Shown: positions 43,706 through 53,417 of the stretch, piece after piece | Layout of the letters: every line of letters starts with the position of its first letter | How positions within the stretch are numbered: the stretch's first letter is position 1 | From: Desulfocapsaceae bacterium | GTDB lineage: Bacteria > Desulfobacterota > Desulfobulbia > Desulfobulbales > Desulfocapsaceae | NCBI GenBank assembly: GCA_031292275.1 | Contig: JARLHL010000039.1 | Location: 16,944-80,943 of the forward strand | Direction: 5' to 3' | DNA length: 64,000 nt | Made by a program: the position numbers and the translations under genes | Notes under the pieces: model-generated | Told to the model about the DNA's origin: nothing | Seen by the model: the letters and a program-made list of their open reading frames with translations, nothing else | Databases searched by the model: none

Positions 43706-44494
43706 TCAGGTGATGAGAGCATTTGTGGTCTGCATCATTTCATTGGATGTCGTTATGGTCTTTGAATTAATTTCATAGGCCCGCTGAGCGGTGATCATAT
43801 TGGCCATTTCCTGGACGATGTTGACATTGGATCCCTCCAGGAAGGTCTGAGCAAGCGTTCCGTAACCGTTATCTCCGGGGTTCCCGGTGGACGCCGTTCC
43901 GGAGGCGTCTGTCTCCAGGAAAAGGTTGTTGCCGGCAGCGGCGAGCCCTGGACTGTTGATGAACGTGGCCAGCTGGATGGTCCCCAGCTGGGTGCTGGCG
44001 GTTTCACCTGCAAGAATGGCACTGACTATCCCGGTATTGCTGACAGTAATCTGATTGGCGCCCTGGGGGATGGTGATTGCCGGCAGGAGCAGATAGCCGT
44101 CGGGAGTGGTGACCCGGCCATTGCTGTCCGTCTGGAAATTCCCCGCCCTGGTGTAGGCCGTGTTGCCGTTGGGAAGTTGTATCTGAAAAAAACCTGAGCC
44201 CTGTATGGCAACATCCAGCGGGTTGTCGGTCTGGGTGAGCGGCCCCTGGCTGAAAATTTTTTCGACCGCTCCCGTACTGACGCCCATGCCGACCAGGATG
44301 CCCGTCGGGGTCTGGGTGTCGCTGGATGTCTGGCTGCCGGGAACTTTGATCGTCTCGTAGAGGAGATCCTGAAAGCTGGGGATGCTCCTCTTGAATCCGG
44401 TGGTGCTGACGTTGGCCAGATTGTTGGCGATGACGTCGATATTCAGCTGCTGGGCATTCATGCCGGTCGTGCCGGTGTAGAGAGACCTGATCAT
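43706..44494 (-). CDS. flgG: Flagellar distal rod protein FlgG
   Basis: Builds the distal rod that crosses the periplasm. The 262-residue product starts MIRSLYTGTTGMNAQQLNID, then VIANNLANVSTTGFKRSIPS, the rod N-terminal motif, and ends with GSNVNIVQEMANMITAQRAY and EINSKTITTSNEMMQTTNAL. Length equals enterobacterial FlgG (260). It follows flgF after 48 bases. FlgG length sets the rod length together with FlgJ and the P/L rings encoded downstream. Confidence 0.95.
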   Translation of the reverse strand: MIRSLYTGTTGMNAQQLNIDVIANNLANVSTTGFKRSIPSFQDLLYETIKVPGSQTSSDTQTPTGILVGMGVSTGAVEKIFSQGPLTQTDNPLDVAIQGSGFFQIQLPNGNTAYTRAGNFQTDSNGRVTTPDGYLLLPAITIPQGANQITVSNTGIVSAILAGETASTQLGTIQLATFINSPGLAAAGNNLFLETDASGTASTGNPGDNGYGTLAQTFLEGSNVNIVQEMANMITAQRAYEINSKTITTSNEMMQTTNALIT

Positions 44495-44542
44495 AGTTGC
44501 GTGCCTTTAGTGGTGTTGATTACGAATTCGATCACAGTGCCT

Positions 44543-45292
44543 TTATTCCAGTGTTCCCAGGTCGTCCTGCGTATCGCCTATAGTTGCATAGGTCTTCAGT
44601 ACCTTGTTGTAGGTTTCGAAGGTGCGTTGGGTATTAATCATGTCCGCCATTTCTTTGACCATATTCACATTTGAAATTTCAAGGCCTCCCTGCACGACGC
44701 TGGGCCGCTCAATGGGGACTTCCTGGCCTCCGGCTACCAGCGAAAAGGTCGTATCCGACTCCTTCTGCAGTTTCAGCGGGTCGTCCACCTTGACGATGCC
44801 GAGTCTGCCTATCTGCGCCAGATTGCCGGAATCGTCTATAACCGAAATTGTGCCATCACCGGTAATAGTGATGCGGTTTCCGTCGGTGCTCGGAATGGTG
44901 ATCGGGCTGTTGGAATCGTCAAGCACTGGCTTCCCGGATGATGAAAGCAGGGTTCCGGCAGCATCCAGAGTGAAACTGCCGTCCCGGGTATAGAGGACGC
45001 CGTTCTGGCCCTGCACCTTGAAAAAGCCCTCGCCATTGATCGCAACGTCCAGCGGCGAGTCCGTTTTGTTGATAGGCCCGTTGGCAAAATCCGTGTAATT
45101 TGCCCGGATACGCGTGTAGTTAATCCCGGTTGCCTGTTTGATCTGCTGCGCTCCGCGGAGCAGGGATTCAAAGCTGACATTGGATTTCTTGTAGCCAACG
45201 GTACTGACGTTGGCCAGATTGGCGGAGATATTGTCCAGGTTTTGTTCGAAGGCAACTGCTCCAGAGAGAGCGCTGTATTTTCCCGAGACCAT
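44543..45292 (-). CDS. flgF: Flagellar proximal rod protein FlgF
   Basis: Rod protein of the FlgF/FlgG family, 249 residues. The N-terminal motif ALSGAVAFEQNLDNISANLA, NVSTVGYKKSNVSFESLL, and the C-terminal EISNVNMVKEMADMINTQRT are as expected. Its divergence from the FlgG beside it and the order FlgF-FlgG support the name; the two are hard to separate by sequence alone. It is the first gene of a unit running to flgJ. A hairpin and a weak sigma-28-like sequence (TAAGAAAG-N11-ACCGATAT) lie upstream. Confidence 0.9.
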   Translation of the reverse strand: MVSGKYSALSGAVAFEQNLDNISANLANVSTVGYKKSNVSFESLLRGAQQIKQATGINYTRIRANYTDFANGPINKTDSPLDVAINGEGFFKVQGQNGVLYTRDGSFTLDAAGTLLSSSGKPVLDDSNSPITIPSTDGNRITITGDGTISVIDDSGNLAQIGRLGIVKVDDPLKLQKESDTTFSLVAGGQEVPIERPSVVQGGLEISNVNMVKEMADMINTQRTFETYNKVLKTYATIGDTQDDLGTLE

Positions 45293-45425
45293 TGATGCCT
45301 CTCTACACAGTAATGTTTGATAAGGTTTGAGGGGAAATCACTTCGCCTCAGTTGATTAAAATTTCCGATAGAAAGTGTATAGTTATATATCGGTCTGAAT
45401 GCTTTCTTTCTTAAGAGGGAAAGTT

Positions 45426-45455
45426 CCGGCTCCGAGGCGAAATCAACAGAGCCGG
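45426..45455 (-). terminator. Hairpin between the DUF2802 gene and flgF
   Basis: CCGGCTC (45426-45432) pairs with GAGCCGG (45449-45455); on the minus strand AACTTTCCCTCTT follows, a weak T-rich tail. It may end the fliL-to-DUF2802 transcript. The region 45480-45550 just before it is strongly AT-rich. Confidence 0.4.
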
Positions 45456-45638
45456 CCTCTTTTCGCCAGGCTGGGGGAACATTGACAAAAAAATATAATC
45501 TTAAACATTAAATATATTTATTATATTTTTGATAAATCATGTAAAATAAACTTCTTATTCCAGCGCTTCCTCCTCCAGGCCGACCCTGGCCGGGGGGTGT
45601 TGCAACAGCAGCCGGCAGGGATGATGCCGGTCTGGAAT

Positions 45639-46076
45639 TCAGGCCGGGACCTGCGATAATCGAGTCTGCGCCAGCCTGGAGAGGTTGACCAGCTGATCGG
45701 CCTCATGGATGGAGATCGACAGGACCGAAGCGATTTCCTGTGATGACATGCCGTTGGCCGCAAGCGAATGGACATACCGATACCGTTCCGGTGGAGACAT
45801 GCTGTGGGTGTGTCCCTGGGCTGACAAACGGGATTTCTGCAGTCTGGTTGTCAGTTCGGCCTGGTTGAGGGTGTTGCTGAACGTGTTGGACTGCTGGTTT
45901 TTTTCCTGCAGGCTGACAAGTTTTCTGCAGAGATCTTCCATGCATTCGTTGGTTTCGGTCAACAGCCGTGACTGCTGCTGTATTCTTTTTCTGAAGATGG
46001 CGGCACGCCATGTTGCCAGAAATCCCAGCAGAAGTGCCAGAATGCTCACAAGTTCCTGGGGCTCTATTACCGGCAT
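45639..46076 (-). CDS. DUF2802 family protein
   Basis: Small 145-residue protein with one N-terminal hydrophobic segment (LVSILALLLGFLATWRAAIF) followed by a coiled-coil stretch (about 30-75) and a C-terminal helix-turn-helix-like part (LAANGMSSQEIASVLSISIH, then EADQLVNLSRL). This is the DUF2802 pattern found in flagellar loci of proteobacteria; function unknown. The HTH-like end resembles sigma-factor region 4. It is the last gene after fliA, with a 122-base gap, and is followed by a hairpin. Confidence 0.75.
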   Translation of the reverse strand: MPVIEPQELVSILALLLGFLATWRAAIFRKRIQQQSRLLTETNECMEDLCRKLVSLQEKNQQSNTFSNTLNQAELTTRLQKSRLSAQGHTHSMSPPERYRYVHSLAANGMSSQEIASVLSISIHEADQLVNLSRLAQTRLSQVPA

Positions 46077-46198
46077 GGGGAGCCCTCATACTGAGTATTC
46101 TTCCGGCAGACATGCAGGCTTGTCCATTGAGGAGACTTCCGGTCTGTGATGGGCAGGCTTGCCCTGAGGTATCGGAGCTTCATGGGGACGGTTATCCT

Positions 46199-46930
46199 TT
46201 AGTGCAGGTGGGCCTGGACTTTATTTTTGAGTTTGATCAGGGCTTGACTGTGCAGCTGCGACACTCGCCCCTCGGAAATTTCCATCGCCTCGGCGATTTC
46301 TTTCTGGGTCAGTTCCTCGTAATAGTACAACGAGATGACCAGCTGTTCCTTTTCGGACAGCTTTTTAAGGATTTCAGCCATGATCTTCGTCAGTTCATGG
46401 TTCTCGAGGCGGGTTCCGGGCAAGGAGTTCTCGTTGAGGTCCTCCAGGGTGTCGATGAAGGTCTTTCCCTGCTCGGAGTTGTCCAGGGTCTCATTCAGGC
46501 TTACGCAGCCCAGATGGCTTACCTCCCCGAGCATCTTGTGGTATTCGTCCAGAGAAACTCCCAGGGCCTGAGCCATTTCGTGGTCATCCGGATCCCTGAC
46601 GAGCCTGCGCTCCAGTTGGGAGAGGGTCCTGGCTATTTTGTTCTGTTTATCGCGCAGAGATCGGGAAAACCAGTCGAGTTTGCGCATCTCGTCGAGGATT
46701 GCGCCTCTGATTCGATATTCGGCAAAGGTCTTGAAAAGGATATTTTTCGAGGAATCAAATTTGTTGGCTGCATCAATGAGTCCCACCATGCCGGCGCTGC
46801 GCATGTCATCGCGGTTCATGAAGGATGGCACCTGGGTAACCATGCGGCCGACGAGGATATCCACAAGATCCAGATTGTCCCGGATAAGCTTGGATTTGTC
46901 GTCAGGTTGCGGGGGTTGTGTGTAGAGCAT
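46199..46930 (-). CDS. fliA: RNA polymerase sigma-28 factor FliA
   Basis: Directs transcription of late flagellar genes. The 243-residue product has region 2 (MNRDDMRSAGMVGLIDAANK and FKTFAEYRIRGAILDEMRKL, then DWFSRSL), region 3 and the region 4 helix-turn-helix (YEELTQKEIAEAMEISEGRV, then SQLHSQAL). It sits in the export/flhF/flhG operon, so it is probably made with middle genes. Its partner FlgM and a good FliA promoter are in the same window at 39909 and 40366. Confidence 0.96.
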   Translation of the reverse strand: MLYTQPPQPDDKSKLIRDNLDLVDILVGRMVTQVPSFMNRDDMRSAGMVGLIDAANKFDSSKNILFKTFAEYRIRGAILDEMRKLDWFSRSLRDKQNKIARTLSQLERRLVRDPDDHEMAQALGVSLDEYHKMLGEVSHLGCVSLNETLDNSEQGKTFIDTLEDLNENSLPGTRLENHELTKIMAEILKKLSEKEQLVISLYYYEELTQKEIAEAMEISEGRVSQLHSQALIKLKNKVQAHLH

Positions 46931-46936
46931 GATCTC

Positions 46937-47845
46937 TTACCTTCTGCTGCCGAAATTGAGAAGTTTTTTCCAGAAAAATTGAATATTCCCTTTTGGTACC
47001 GATGGGGGGTGTTCCGAACAGAGCCTGGCGGCCAGTTCATTAAAGGCCATGGAGATCCTTGACGATGGATACATTTCAACGATCACCTTTTGTTTTCTGA
47101 TGGCATCGGTCATCTGTTTATCAGACGGTATGGAGCCCAGGTAATCAATGGATATATCAAGGTATCTATTTGAAACCATAGTGAGCTTTTTGAAGACATC
47201 CAGGGCTTCATCCTCACTTTGGATCTGGTTGACCACCAGATTGAAGTGTTTCTCATGATATTGGGTTGAGAGCAGCTTCATCAGGGCGTAGGCATCAGTT
47301 ATGGCGGTGGGGTCAGGGGTGGTCACCACCAGAATTTCCTGGGCGGCCGTTGTAAAATAGGTGACGTTTTCCGAAATGCCCGCCTCGGTATCGATAAGAA
47401 CGAAGTCAAAATCATTATGCATAGAATCGAGCCCGTCCAGCAGCTTCATCTTCTGGGCCGCGTCCAGACGGGTGAAGTTTTGGATACCTGACCCTGCCGG
47501 AAGAATCTTGATGCCTTCCGGTCCGTCGAAGAGGATCTCTTGAAGCTCCCGCTCTCCTGCAAAAAAATGATTCAGATTGAAGGCGGGGGCTATCCCGAAG
47601 ACCACGTCGATATTTGCCAGCCCCAGATCGGCGTCGAGTATCAGGACGTTTTTTCCAAGCCGGGCAAGACAGACGGCAATATTGGCAACAACCGCCGTTT
47701 TGCCAACCCCGCCCTTGCCGCTGGTGATGGAATAGACCTGGGTCACATTTTCCTGTTCTGCTTCCTGAGCGATAAAGGGTTCCCGTGCATTTAAGGCCCT
47801 CAGTGTTTCGGCCTGGTCTGCGGTTTTATGTGGTGTATCAATCAT
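46937..47845 (-). CDS. flhG: MinD-like ATPase FlhG
   Basis: Deviant-Walker ATPase of the MinD/ParA family that limits flagellar number and works with FlhF. The 302-residue product has ITSGKGGVGKTAVVANIAVC (Walker A), LILDADLGLANIDVVFG and LIDTEAGISENV (Walker B). An N-terminal extension of about 35 residues precedes the P-loop, as in FlhG proteins where it stimulates the FlhF GTPase. It overlaps flhF by eight bases and is followed by fliA after six. Confidence 0.94.
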   Translation of the reverse strand: MIDTPHKTADQAETLRALNAREPFIAQEAEQENVTQVYSITSGKGGVGKTAVVANIAVCLARLGKNVLILDADLGLANIDVVFGIAPAFNLNHFFAGERELQEILFDGPEGIKILPAGSGIQNFTRLDAAQKMKLLDGLDSMHNDFDFVLIDTEAGISENVTYFTTAAQEILVVTTPDPTAITDAYALMKLLSTQYHEKHFNLVVNQIQSEDEALDVFKKLTMVSNRYLDISIDYLGSIPSDKQMTDAIRKQKVIVEMYPSSRISMAFNELAARLCSEHPPSVPKGNIQFFWKKLLNFGSRR

Positions 47846-49163
47846 GAAGTCGTCCTTCAGGGTTTGGCATGATAAGTTCTGCTATTGTGTTCTTGTCGGC
47901 CTCGAAAAGATCTTCGGGCACCCGCTGACCGTTGGTGATATAGGAAATCGGGCTGCTGTTATGAATCTGGGTGTTGAGAATGATCCCAAGGTTGACACAT
48001 TCATCAACCTTGGTGAAAATTGTGTTGTCAATCCCCAGTCGGGAAAAACGGGCTATGGTTTGGAGCAGCTCATCCTCCCTGCCTGTGGCCGACAGAACCA
48101 GGTGCTTGGTTATGCCCAGGTCCGGCTGCAGGAAGGTTGCCAGTTCGTCGATGCTCAACATATCGCGGGGTGATCTGCCGGCGGTGTCAATCAGGATCAG
48201 TTTTTTATCCTGATGCCGTTGGATGGCCTGCTCCAACTGTGCCGGCGTCAGGACGACATCAACAGGCAGGTGCATGATTTCACCATAGACCTTTAACTGT
48301 TCAACTGCCGCTATCCTGTAGGTGTCGATGGTAATCAAGGCAATGGAATCAGAAAAGTTACTCAGATGGAATGCGGCTATCTTGGCCAGAGTCGTGGTTT
48401 TCCCCACCCCGGTCGGTCCGATGAGGGCGATTCTGTGCTGCTGGTCAGGGCGTTCAAAGGAAGAGTGGTGGACCTCGATGATGTCGGCGATGGTGTTCCG
48501 GAGAAAGCCGCGGAGCTTGGACTCATCGACACGGTCTTCCTCATTCAGGCTGTCCTTGGCAAATCGGGAGATGGTCTTGGCCGTTTCCTGGTTGATGCCG
48601 TGGGCCAGGAGCATTTCCATGACCTGAGAGTCGGGAGGGGACTGGAACCGCTGGCTAAGGACGGCGTTGCCGGTCATGGAGGAGGTGCTGCGCCGGTTCT
48701 GGTCCGTGTCGGATCTTTGTCCCAGGCGGGTTATCTCGCCGGCCAGATTTTTGACCAGACTTTTGAGCTCGTCTAACTCCTGCCGCATGGGGGCCTGCTC
48801 CGGCTTTGCTGAAGGCTCGTTCTCGAAGCATTGCGAGAATGCGGCCGGCCGCGAGCCTATCTTGAAGCGGGGAGGGGTGGGGGACTCACTCTCCTCGGTC
48901 GGGGAATCCAGACGGCCATAGCCGCCATTCCTGGTATAGGTCTGCAGCTCCGTGAGGTTTTGTCCGGGCATGTTCTTCTCTGTCTGTCCGGGCCAGGGAG
49001 TATCGACTGCGGCCGTGATCTCAAGGACCTGCTTGCCGAGAAGTCCCAGGGTTCCACTTCTGACAGTACGGGTGGAAAGGATCAATGCCTCCGGCCCCAG
49101 CTCTTTTTTGACCAGTTTCAGGCCCGAGGCCATATCGGTTGTTTCGAATATTTTAACCTGCAT
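47838..49163 (-). CDS. flhF: SRP-like GTPase FlhF
   Basis: Places the first flagellar export complex at the pole. The 441-residue product has the N-terminal B domain, a variable linker with many Ser/Pro/Gln, an NG domain with RIALIGPTGVGKTTTLAKIA (P-loop), LITIDTYRIAAVEQLKVYGE, LILIDTAGRSPRD and FTKVDECVNLG (G motifs). It overlaps flhA by 11 bases and flhG by eight. Together with FlhG it suggests polar or low-number flagella. Confidence 0.95.
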   Translation of the reverse strand: MQVKIFETTDMASGLKLVKKELGPEALILSTRTVRSGTLGLLGKQVLEITAAVDTPWPGQTEKNMPGQNLTELQTYTRNGGYGRLDSPTEESESPTPPRFKIGSRPAAFSQCFENEPSAKPEQAPMRQELDELKSLVKNLAGEITRLGQRSDTDQNRRSTSSMTGNAVLSQRFQSPPDSQVMEMLLAHGINQETAKTISRFAKDSLNEEDRVDESKLRGFLRNTIADIIEVHHSSFERPDQQHRIALIGPTGVGKTTTLAKIAAFHLSNFSDSIALITIDTYRIAAVEQLKVYGEIMHLPVDVVLTPAQLEQAIQRHQDKKLILIDTAGRSPRDMLSIDELATFLQPDLGITKHLVLSATGREDELLQTIARFSRLGIDNTIFTKVDECVNLGIILNTQIHNSSPISYITNGQRVPEDLFEADKNTIAELIMPNPEGRLHD

Positions 49164-51252
49164 TGAATGCCACTGTGCCTAAAGATTTTACCTTCAGATT
49201 CGGCGCGATCTCATTATGGGAGATAACCGCCAGGGTTGGAAAATACCGTTCCATCAGACTTCGGACATGAGGCCGTATCTGCGGTGCCGCCAGGAGGACG
49301 GGGCGGCGCCCTCCGTCAAAAAAGCCAATATTTTCGCCCACTGAATCCAGGATGACCTGGGCGGTTTTCGGATCGATGGCGAGATAGCTGCCCTGTTCCC
49401 GGTGCTGGATCGAGTTCTGGATGGTGTCCTCCACGGGCTTGGCCAGGGTGATAACGGAAACGGTGCCGTCAATGGCCAGCTGCGAGCTGATGGATCGGGA
49501 CAGGGCGTGTCGTACGTATTCGGTCAGGATGTGGGGATCCTGAGTGGCCGGGGCCCAATCCGCCATGGTCTCAAGGATGGTGCGCAGGTCGCGTATGGAG
49601 ACGCCCTCCTTAAGCAGGTTCTGGACCACCCGCATGATTGTGCCCAGAGACAGGACTCCCGGAACCAGCTCCTCCACCAGCTTGGGATAGCTCTTGGCCA
49701 GGTTGTCGAGAAGACCCTGGACTTCCTGCCGGCCGATCAGCTCATGGGCGTGTTGTTTAATTATTTCGCTGAGATGAGTCGCCATGACCGTGGTGCAGTC
49801 GACCACCGTGTAGCCGGCAATCTGGGCGCGTTCCTTCTTGTCTTCCGTTATCCATATGGCAGGAAGGCCGAAGGCTGGTTCTATAGTGGTGATACCCTTG
49901 ATTTTCTCGGTGACAAGTCCCGGATCCATAGCCATGAGGTGACCTGGAAGTATCTCGGATTCGGCAATTTTCGTTCCCTTCAGGGCCAGGGTGTACTGGT
50001 TGGGAGTCAGCTGCAGATTATCCTTGATGTGGACCGGCGGCATGATGAAGCCGTGGTTCAGCGCAAACTGTTTGCGAATCGATTGGATCCGGGGCAGGAG
50101 TTCTCCGGCTTGGGCCGAGTCGACGAAGGGGATCAGGCCGTAACCGACCTCAAGCTCTATCAGGTCGACGTTGAGCATCTGCTCGTAATTTTCTTCAGTG
50201 CGGGCCGGGGCCTTGGCCGGTATTACAGCGGCAGCTGCGTCTGCCTCCGTCTTCTGTTTGCGGCCGATGTAATAGCTGAAGATGGCCAGTGAAATCGACA
50301 GAATCAGAAAAGGGAAAAAGGGCAGGCCGGGAATGAGGGCGAATATCAGGACAATCACCGCCACAACTATCAGGGCCATGCTGTTTTTGGTGAACTGGTT
50401 TTTCAGATCACTGCCGAAGTCCAGCTCGCCGGTGGCCCTGGTGACCAGTAAACCGGCTGCTGTAGAGATGATCAGGGCCGGTATCTGGCTGACGAGGCCG
50501 TCACCCACGGTCAGGATGGTATAGTTCTGGGCTGCCTCGGCAATGGGCATATCCTTCTGGAGCACCCCGATGACAAAGCCCGCGCCGATATTGATCAGGG
50601 TGATAATGATACCGGCAATGGCATCGCCTTTGACAAATTTCGACGCGCCGTCCATGGCCCCGTGAAAGGCGGCCTCGGAGCTAATCTCGGCCCTTCTGAG
50701 CCGGGCCTCGTTTTCGTTGATCAGGCCGGCGTTCAGGTCGGCGTCTATGGCCATCTGCTTGCCGGGCATTCCGTCCAGGGTAAAACGTGCGGCAACTTCA
50801 GCAATCCGGCCTGCGCCTTTGGTAATGACCATGAAATTGATCAGGACGAGGATGCAGAATATCACGATACCGACAACATAATTGCCGCCGATTACAAACT
50901 GGCCGAAGGACATGATCACTGCACCGGCCGCCTGGGGGCCGGTCTCGCCGTGCAGAAGGATGAGCCGTGTCGATGCCACGTTCAGGGCGAGGCGGAAAAG
51001 TGTCGTGACCAGCAGGACGGATGGGAATACAGAAAACTCCACAGCCTTGACCGTATACAGGCTCATGACCAGAATGACCAGCGCAATGGTGATGTTCAAA
51101 GAGAGGAAGAGATCCAGCAGGATCGGAGGAACGGGGATGATCATCAGCATCAGGATGGATACCAGGCCGAAAGCGGCCAGGATGTCCGAGCGCTGGGCCA
51201 TTTGTACCAGCCTGTCCCTGCTGAATATGCTCTGTTCCCCTGTCAGTTCCAT
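49153..51252 (-). CDS. flhA: Flagellar type III export protein FlhA
   Basis: Central export-gate protein of the flagellar secretion system, 699 residues. About eight N-terminal membrane helices are followed by a large cytoplasmic domain that forms a nonameric ring. The signature ITKGAGRIAEVAARFTLDGM, PGKQMAIDADLNAGLI lies in the FHIPEP loop, and LLAAPQIRPHVRSLMERYFP is the conserved C-terminal motif. It starts one base into the flhB stop, so the two are translationally coupled. Confidence 0.97.
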   Translation of the reverse strand: MELTGEQSIFSRDRLVQMAQRSDILAAFGLVSILMLMIIPVPPILLDLFLSLNITIALVILVMSLYTVKAVEFSVFPSVLLVTTLFRLALNVASTRLILLHGETGPQAAGAVIMSFGQFVIGGNYVVGIVIFCILVLINFMVITKGAGRIAEVAARFTLDGMPGKQMAIDADLNAGLINENEARLRRAEISSEAAFHGAMDGASKFVKGDAIAGIIITLINIGAGFVIGVLQKDMPIAEAAQNYTILTVGDGLVSQIPALIISTAAGLLVTRATGELDFGSDLKNQFTKNSMALIVVAVIVLIFALIPGLPFFPFLILSISLAIFSYYIGRKQKTEADAAAAVIPAKAPARTEENYEQMLNVDLIELEVGYGLIPFVDSAQAGELLPRIQSIRKQFALNHGFIMPPVHIKDNLQLTPNQYTLALKGTKIAESEILPGHLMAMDPGLVTEKIKGITTIEPAFGLPAIWITEDKKERAQIAGYTVVDCTTVMATHLSEIIKQHAHELIGRQEVQGLLDNLAKSYPKLVEELVPGVLSLGTIMRVVQNLLKEGVSIRDLRTILETMADWAPATQDPHILTEYVRHALSRSISSQLAIDGTVSVITLAKPVEDTIQNSIQHREQGSYLAIDPKTAQVILDSVGENIGFFDGGRRPVLLAAPQIRPHVRSLMERYFPTLAVISHNEIAPNLKVKSLGTVAFNAG

Positions 51253-52322
51253 TACAGTGTCTTACCTTTCAGTGAATATACGTAGGCGAGTATTTCTGCC
51301 ACGGCCTTGAACATCTCTTCCGGTATGGTTGTGCCCAATTCTAATTTATGCAATAATCGGGCCACGGGAGGGTTCTCCACCAGGGGGATCTTATGCTCCC
51401 TGGCAATCTCCCGGATCTTCATGGCGATATGATCGGCCCCCTTGGCGATGATGATGGGCGCCTCCATCTGCTTGGCATTATATTGAATGGCGACGGAGAG
51501 ATGGGTAGGGTTGGTGATCACAACGTCGGCCTTGGGGACATCCGCCATCATTCGCCGCCTGGCCATCTGTTGCTGGATCGTCCTGATCTGCCGCTTCACC
51601 AGCGGGTCACCCTCCGTCTCCTTGAATTCTTCCTTCAATTCCTGCTTGGTCATCTTCATCTTTTCTTCCATCTCCCAACGGACGAAAAGATAGTCGAGCA
51701 TGGCCAGGAAGATGAGAAGCGCGCAGATCTTGGCCAGGATCACAATCGCCGTCCTGCCGATAAAACCGACTATGGTCATGGGCGAAGTATCAACGAGAAT
51801 AAGGGCTTCAGAGAATTTACCGATGACCGTCTTGAAGGCGATCCAGCCGATCACACTGACCTTCACAAGGGATTTTACGACCTCCAGGAGCGAACGTTTG
51901 GAAAAGAATCTGCCTATTCCTTTGATCAGATCAAACCGGGTGAAATCGGGGATTAAAGGCGTGGTTGTGAACAGCCAGCCGATCTGAAAGAAGCTGGAAA
52001 AAAAGCCGATGATGAGGACCAGGGTGAAGAGGGGAGCCAGAAGAAGCCCCATCTGCTGGAAGAGGTGCACTGTCAGGTTGATGGTGGAAACCGGGGTCAG
52101 GGTGAACTCGCTGCTGGACTTCCAGACCTCGATTATCAGAGTATTCACCCCCCGCCAGAATATCGGCATGTAGAAGATCCAGAAAAGAAGCTGTGACGAT
52201 AAAAGGGCTGCGGTGTGTACCTCCTTGCTCTGGGCAACCTGTCCCTTTTTGCGAAAATCATCCCGTCGTTTCGACGTCGCCGCTTCGGTCCGCTCTCCCC
52301 CGGTGGGTGTCTCTTCAGCCAT
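51252..52322 (-). CDS. flhB: Flagellar type III export protein FlhB
   Basis: Switches export specificity from rod/hook to filament substrates. The 356-residue product has four N-terminal membrane helices and a cytoplasmic domain with the self-cleavage motif NPTH at residues 271-274 (ADVVITNPTHLSVAIQYN). N-terminal ERTEAATSKRRDDFRKKGQV is the family signature. All residues needed for autocleavage are present. It follows fliR after 117 bases. Confidence 0.97.
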   Translation of the reverse strand: MAEETPTGGERTEAATSKRRDDFRKKGQVAQSKEVHTAALLSSQLLFWIFYMPIFWRGVNTLIIEVWKSSSEFTLTPVSTINLTVHLFQQMGLLLAPLFTLVLIIGFFSSFFQIGWLFTTTPLIPDFTRFDLIKGIGRFFSKRSLLEVVKSLVKVSVIGWIAFKTVIGKFSEALILVDTSPMTIVGFIGRTAIVILAKICALLIFLAMLDYLFVRWEMEEKMKMTKQELKEEFKETEGDPLVKRQIRTIQQQMARRRMMADVPKADVVITNPTHLSVAIQYNAKQMEAPIIIAKGADHIAMKIREIAREHKIPLVENPPVARLLHKLELGTTIPEEMFKAVAEILAYVYSLKGKTL

Positions 52323-52439
52323 GATTCTTCGAAGTTAAGATTGCTCTTTAGCGAGAATACTGATGATCCGTCTGCAATAAATGATCCGCAGAAGATGGTT
52401 ACATGAGAATGTACCTGAACGGCCGATTTGCCAATGGTG

Positions 52440-53219
52440 TCAATTCATGAAATGCAGGAGGGTGTTGATCCTTTCCGGGATTGAGTCAAATTCCCGTCTT
52501 AAAAGTATGGAAGCCATATTGAGTGTCAAACCTATGACTATAAATGAAATGCCGATGTTGAGCGGATAGGAGAGGAGAAAAACGTTCAGTTGGGGAAAGA
52601 TTCGGGCCAGGATTCCCAGGATGAGTCCTGAGAGAAGGAGCATGGCAAGGACCGGGGCGCTGAACTGCAGGCTGAGAACAAACATTTTTGATGAAAGTCC
52701 AAGTAAATAAGGTATGGCCGCATGTGAAAGATCAAGCTTTCCCGGTGGAAGGATTTCATAGGATTTCACTGCCGCCCGGATGAAGACATGGTGGACATTC
52801 AAGGCCAGAAACAGGAAGATGGCAAAGACGTTATTGAATTCAGAGATCAGCGAAGTCTGGTTCTGGTTCTGGGGATCGAAGACGTTGGCTGCGGCAAATC
52901 CCATCTGGTAGCCGATAACGGTCCCGCCAAACTGGATGGCGGTGAAGATCAGCGTGACCATCAGGCCGATTATCAGGCCCACCAGCGTCTCATTGACTAT
53001 AAGAAAAAAGAAGGGACCCATTTCCAAAGGGCCCTTGGGAATGAAGGGTGACATAATCGGAAAAAGAACCAGCGAGAGCATGACGACGTAACCGGCCTTG
53101 AAGAGTGTAGGGACGTGACGGTCAAAGATGATGGTTGTGCCGTTTATAAAGCCCGCAACCCGGGCGGCGCAGATGATAAAGACCTGAAATTGGTCAACGG
53201 GGGGGATCTGGAGGTCCAT
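52440..53219 (-). CDS. fliR: Flagellar export gate protein FliR
   Basis: Part of the FliPQR export gate in the inner membrane. The 259-residue product has about six hydrophobic helices and begins MDLQIPPVDQFQVFIICAAR, with VAGFINGTTI, the usual FliR start. QMGFAAANVFDPQNQNQTSL is a conserved cytoplasmic loop. I chose the ATG at 53219 over an in-frame TTG 16 codons upstream; the ribosome site is weak for both. A 198-base gap with an inverted repeat separates it from fliQ, which is unusual inside this operon. Confidence 0.94.
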   Translation of the reverse strand: MDLQIPPVDQFQVFIICAARVAGFINGTTIIFDRHVPTLFKAGYVVMLSLVLFPIMSPFIPKGPLEMGPFFFLIVNETLVGLIIGLMVTLIFTAIQFGGTVIGYQMGFAAANVFDPQNQNQTSLISEFNNVFAIFLFLALNVHHVFIRAAVKSYEILPPGKLDLSHAAIPYLLGLSSKMFVLSLQFSAPVLAMLLLSGLILGILARIFPQLNVFLLSYPLNIGISFIVIGLTLNMASILLRREFDSIPERINTLLHFMN

Positions 53220-53320
53220 GGGGGATTCTGAAGTTTCCTCAGCTTGCGTGTATTGTCGTGTCGTCAATCCGGCCGATTATGGATAAGGCTCGCGCCGGCG
53301 TGGATGTGATGGAGAATGCG

Positions 53321-53369
53321 GGATTCCTGCAAGGCTGCCGGAGACTTTATTGCAGTTTTTGCAGAATCC
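53321..53369. other. Inverted repeat in the fliQ-fliR gap
   Basis: GGATTCCTGCAA (53321-53332) pairs with TTGCAGAATCC (53359-53369) with one bulged base. It lies in a 198-base gap inside an otherwise tight export operon. No T-run follows on the minus strand, so it may be an RNA processing or translation element rather than a terminator. Confidence 0.4.
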
Positions 53370-53417
53370 ATGTTTGTCATAAATCTCATATTGTTATTAT
53401 TCTATGTTTCCTTTTGC

